Assembly (NCBI GenBank): GCA_902493515.1
Contig: CABUPE010000007.1
Location: 11,686 to 75,685 of the forward strand
Direction: 5' to 3'
Source of the DNA: an uncultured Collinsella sp.
GTDB taxonomy: Bacteria; Actinomycetota; Coriobacteriia; Coriobacteriales; Coriobacteriaceae
Length of the DNA stretch: 64,000 bases
The notes under the pieces are model-generated. The model saw only the letters and a program-made list of their open reading frames with translations. It ran no database searches and was not told where the DNA came from. Made by a program: the position numbers and the translations under genes. Positions 62,465 to 64,000 of the stretch are shown in pieces. Within the stretch, counting starts at the first letter, position 1. Each line of letters starts with the position of its first letter.

Positions 62465-63709
62465 GTGCAAAATACCAAGCAAAAGTTGACCATCGCGGCC
62501 ATCTTTGGCGCTATGGGTCCCGGTCTGCTGGCGGCGCTTTCGGGCAATGACGCCGGCGGCATTGCAACGTATTCCAGCGCGGGTGCCAGCTATGGCTACA
62601 AGATGCTCTGGATGCTTCCCGTCATGACTGTGCTGCTCATCGTGACGCAGGAGACCGCGGCGCGCTGCGGCTGCGTCACGGGCAAGGGCCTGGCATCGCT
62701 CATTCGCGAGCGCTTTGGCGTGCGCAAGAGTGTACTTGCTATGGCGGCGCTGTTGATCGCCAACACGGCTGTGACCATTTCGGAGTTTGCGGGCATCGCC
62801 AGCGGCCTTGCCCTCTTTGGCGTGCCGGCGAGCATTTCGGTGCCGCTGGTGGCGCTGCTGGTGTGGATGCTTACCATGTCGGGCAGCTTCCAGCGCATCG
62901 AGAAGATTCTGCTGCTGGTGAGCTGCGTGTTCGTGACCTATATTGTCGCCGCGTTTATGGCTGGCCCCAACTGGGGTGAGGTCGCGGTCGACCTGGTCGT
63001 GCCTAACATTCAAAATGACCCCAGCTACGTGTCGCTCGTGGTCGCAACGATCGGTACCACCATCGCGCCGTGGATGATTTTCTTGGCGCAGAACAACGTG
63101 GTCGATAAGAACGCGGGCGAGGACGATATCGTGCTGCAGCGCATCGATACCGTGAGCGGCTCGCTTGCCGCCGATGTCATTGCCGGCTTTATTATCATCA
63201 CGACCGGTACGGTGTTGTTCCCGGCGGGTATTCAGATTAGCGATGCTGCCGATGCCGCCCGCGCGTTGGAGCCTATTGCGGGTCAGTGGTCCACGGTACT
63301 GTTTGCCTCGGGCCTGGTCGCGGCGAGCTTCTTGGCTGCCTGCGTGCTGCCGGGCGTTACGTCGAGCGCTATCTGCGAGGCATTTGGCTGGGAGCGCGGT
63401 GCCGACCGCAGCTGGGACGAGGCCCCGGTCTATCGCGGCATCATTACGGCCATCATCGGTATCTCTGCCGTGCTGGTGCTTATGCCCGGCGTCGATCTGT
63501 TCCAGATTATGATGACCTCACAGGTCATCAATGGTGTGCTGTTGCCCGTGGTTCTGGTGTTCCAGGTGGTTATCGCAGCCGACCGTCACATTATGGGTGC
63601 CAACCGCAACGGCCGCGTGTGGAATGTGCTCACTTGGGCGACTATCGGTGTGATTACGGTGCTCACGGTCGTCATGTTTGTTCTGCAGGCGATGGGCTAC
63701 AGCGCTTAA
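62465..63709 (+). CDS. Nramp-related divalent metal (Mg2+-type) transporter
   Basis: A 414-residue protein with about 11 membrane helices. TM1 reads LLAALSGNDAGGIATYSSAG instead of the canonical DPGN; TM6 reads TTIAPWMIFLAQNN without the MPH methionine that selects Mn/Fe. This pattern fits the Nramp-related magnesium transporters (NRMT) described from Eggerthella. The start is GTG 62465, with AGGTGG upstream. Immediately downstream of the MgtE-N/CBS gene, suggesting a joint Mg2+ system. Confidence 0.82.
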   Translation: MQNTKQKLTIAAIFGAMGPGLLAALSGNDAGGIATYSSAGASYGYKMLWMLPVMTVLLIVTQETAARCGCVTGKGLASLIRERFGVRKSVLAMAALLIANTAVTISEFAGIASGLALFGVPASISVPLVALLVWMLTMSGSFQRIEKILLLVSCVFVTYIVAAFMAGPNWGEVAVDLVVPNIQNDPSYVSLVVATIGTTIAPWMIFLAQNNVVDKNAGEDDIVLQRIDTVSGSLAADVIAGFIIITTGTVLFPAGIQISDAADAARALEPIAGQWSTVLFASGLVAASFLAACVLPGVTSSAICEAFGWERGADRSWDEAPVYRGIITAIIGISAVLVLMPGVDLFQIMMTSQVINGVLLPVVLVFQVVIAADRHIMGANRNGRVWNVLTWATIGVITVLTVVMFVLQAMGYSA

Positions 63710-63727
63710 CGCCCACTTTTGCTTCCG

Positions 63728-63762
63728 AACAGGCCGCAGCGATGGGCTGCGGCCTGTTTTTT
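63728..63762 (+). terminator. Terminator after Nramp-like gene
   Basis: AACAGGCCGCAG (63728-63739) and CTGCGGCCTGTT (63747-63758), perfect 12 bp, then TTTT. Confidence 0.85.
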
Positions 63763-64000
63763 GTCTGCTATAGGGTGTTAGTTATATAGCAATGGACAAA
63801 AAATGCCAAATATGAGTACTGTTGCTAAGTGAATAGCATTTACATCCTAAAAGATAATGAACATAGCCTTTAGTATGTTCATTAAAATTGGCTCCAATAC
63901 GCCTTAAACCAGTCAGGTTGGCTGCTTTAGGGGGTTGTAGGGGTGGCGCGCGCAGACGTGGTGTAAGAGCGTCCTGAGGTCCGTCGCTGCAAGTCCCGAT
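63763..64000. other. Non-coding window end
   Basis: No ORF with clear coding character. The first about 130 nt are AT-rich and contain a perfect palindrome (63855-63884); the last about 90 nt return to GC-rich. It may be the promoter region of a gene beyond the window. Confidence 0.4.
63855..63884. promoter_or_regulatory. Perfect 11-bp palindrome in AT-rich region
   Basis: TAATGAACATA (63855-63865) and TATGTTCATTA (63874-63884) with an 8-nt spacer; possible regulator site for a downstream gene. Confidence 0.4.

Overview
This 64-kb window is an ordinary chromosomal stretch of a GC-rich, anaerobic, low-complexity-genome actinobacterium. Gene content and style point to Coriobacteriia, most likely Collinsella or a close relative. 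This is inference from recognised families (an Ech-type hydrogenase, an NfnAB pair, a Nramp-related Mg transporter of the kind known from Eggerthella, a very large Cna/Spy0128-type LPxTG surface protein, ECF transporter genes). No 16S or search result was available. Housekeeping genes dominate; there is no prophage, plasmid backbone, IS transposase or CRISPR-cas locus.

Layout: 1-3.0 kb is a purine operon (3' end of purF, purM, purN). 3.0-9.5 kb has a lone PTS EIIA, a PpiC foldase, a YqeY protein, a four-gene glutamine-type amino-acid ABC transporter and a cytidylate-kinase-like gene. 9.5-15.6 kb (minus strand) has nfnB/nfnA, pth, prs and glmU. 15.6-19.0 kb is an ECF transporter (T, fused A1-A2, S). 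19.5-24.8 kb has xth, a sirtuin, a folP-folK fusion, a degenerate biotin-ligase-like gene and coaX. At 25.0 kb lies initiator tRNA-Met, followed by an unusual tandem hairpin array and an Old-Yellow-Enzyme-type flavoprotein. 28.6-34.3 kb is a five-gene Ech-type [NiFe] hydrogenase operon in which the two membrane subunits are fused. 35.0-42.4 kb is one 2474-residue sortase-anchored adhesin. 43-51.8 kb has a NarL-type two-component system divergent from two ABC export systems. 52-60.3 kb has a DUF362 ferredoxin protein, an alpha/beta hydrolase, hemolysin III, a CNNM/CorC protein, a stand-alone domain resembling the cyanophycin synthetase N-terminus, YtxH and PRC-barrel proteins and a polysaccharide-deacetylase-like protein lacking its metal ligands. 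60.6-63.7 kb is an MgtE-N/CBS membrane protein plus a Nramp-type transporter, probably one Mg2+ uptake unit.

How genes work together: purF-purM-purN are consecutive purine enzymes; NfnAB and the Ech hydrogenase both exchange electrons with ferredoxin and fit a fermentative energy metabolism; the two-component genes sit head-to-head with the ABC genes they probably control.

The most unusual content is between the genes. (1) Six large inverted repeats of two kinds, type A exactly 152 nt and type B exactly 158 nt, occur at three intergenic loci. They share a homologous inner core at a fixed offset but have unrelated outer arms, and they are joined by a third short motif (C). Two of the loci bracket the giant adhesin as direct repeats. 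(2) About a dozen short palindromes hug the 3' ends of genes; they share a GGGAC-type core while the paired arms differ from copy to copy. (3) Four 55-nt hairpins with near-constant arms (core GATCTGTAACA) are repeated every 80-81 nt beside the tRNA. (4) A leader with mutually exclusive hairpins and a 10-codon ORF precedes the Mg transporter genes. These are the best candidates for something undescribed.
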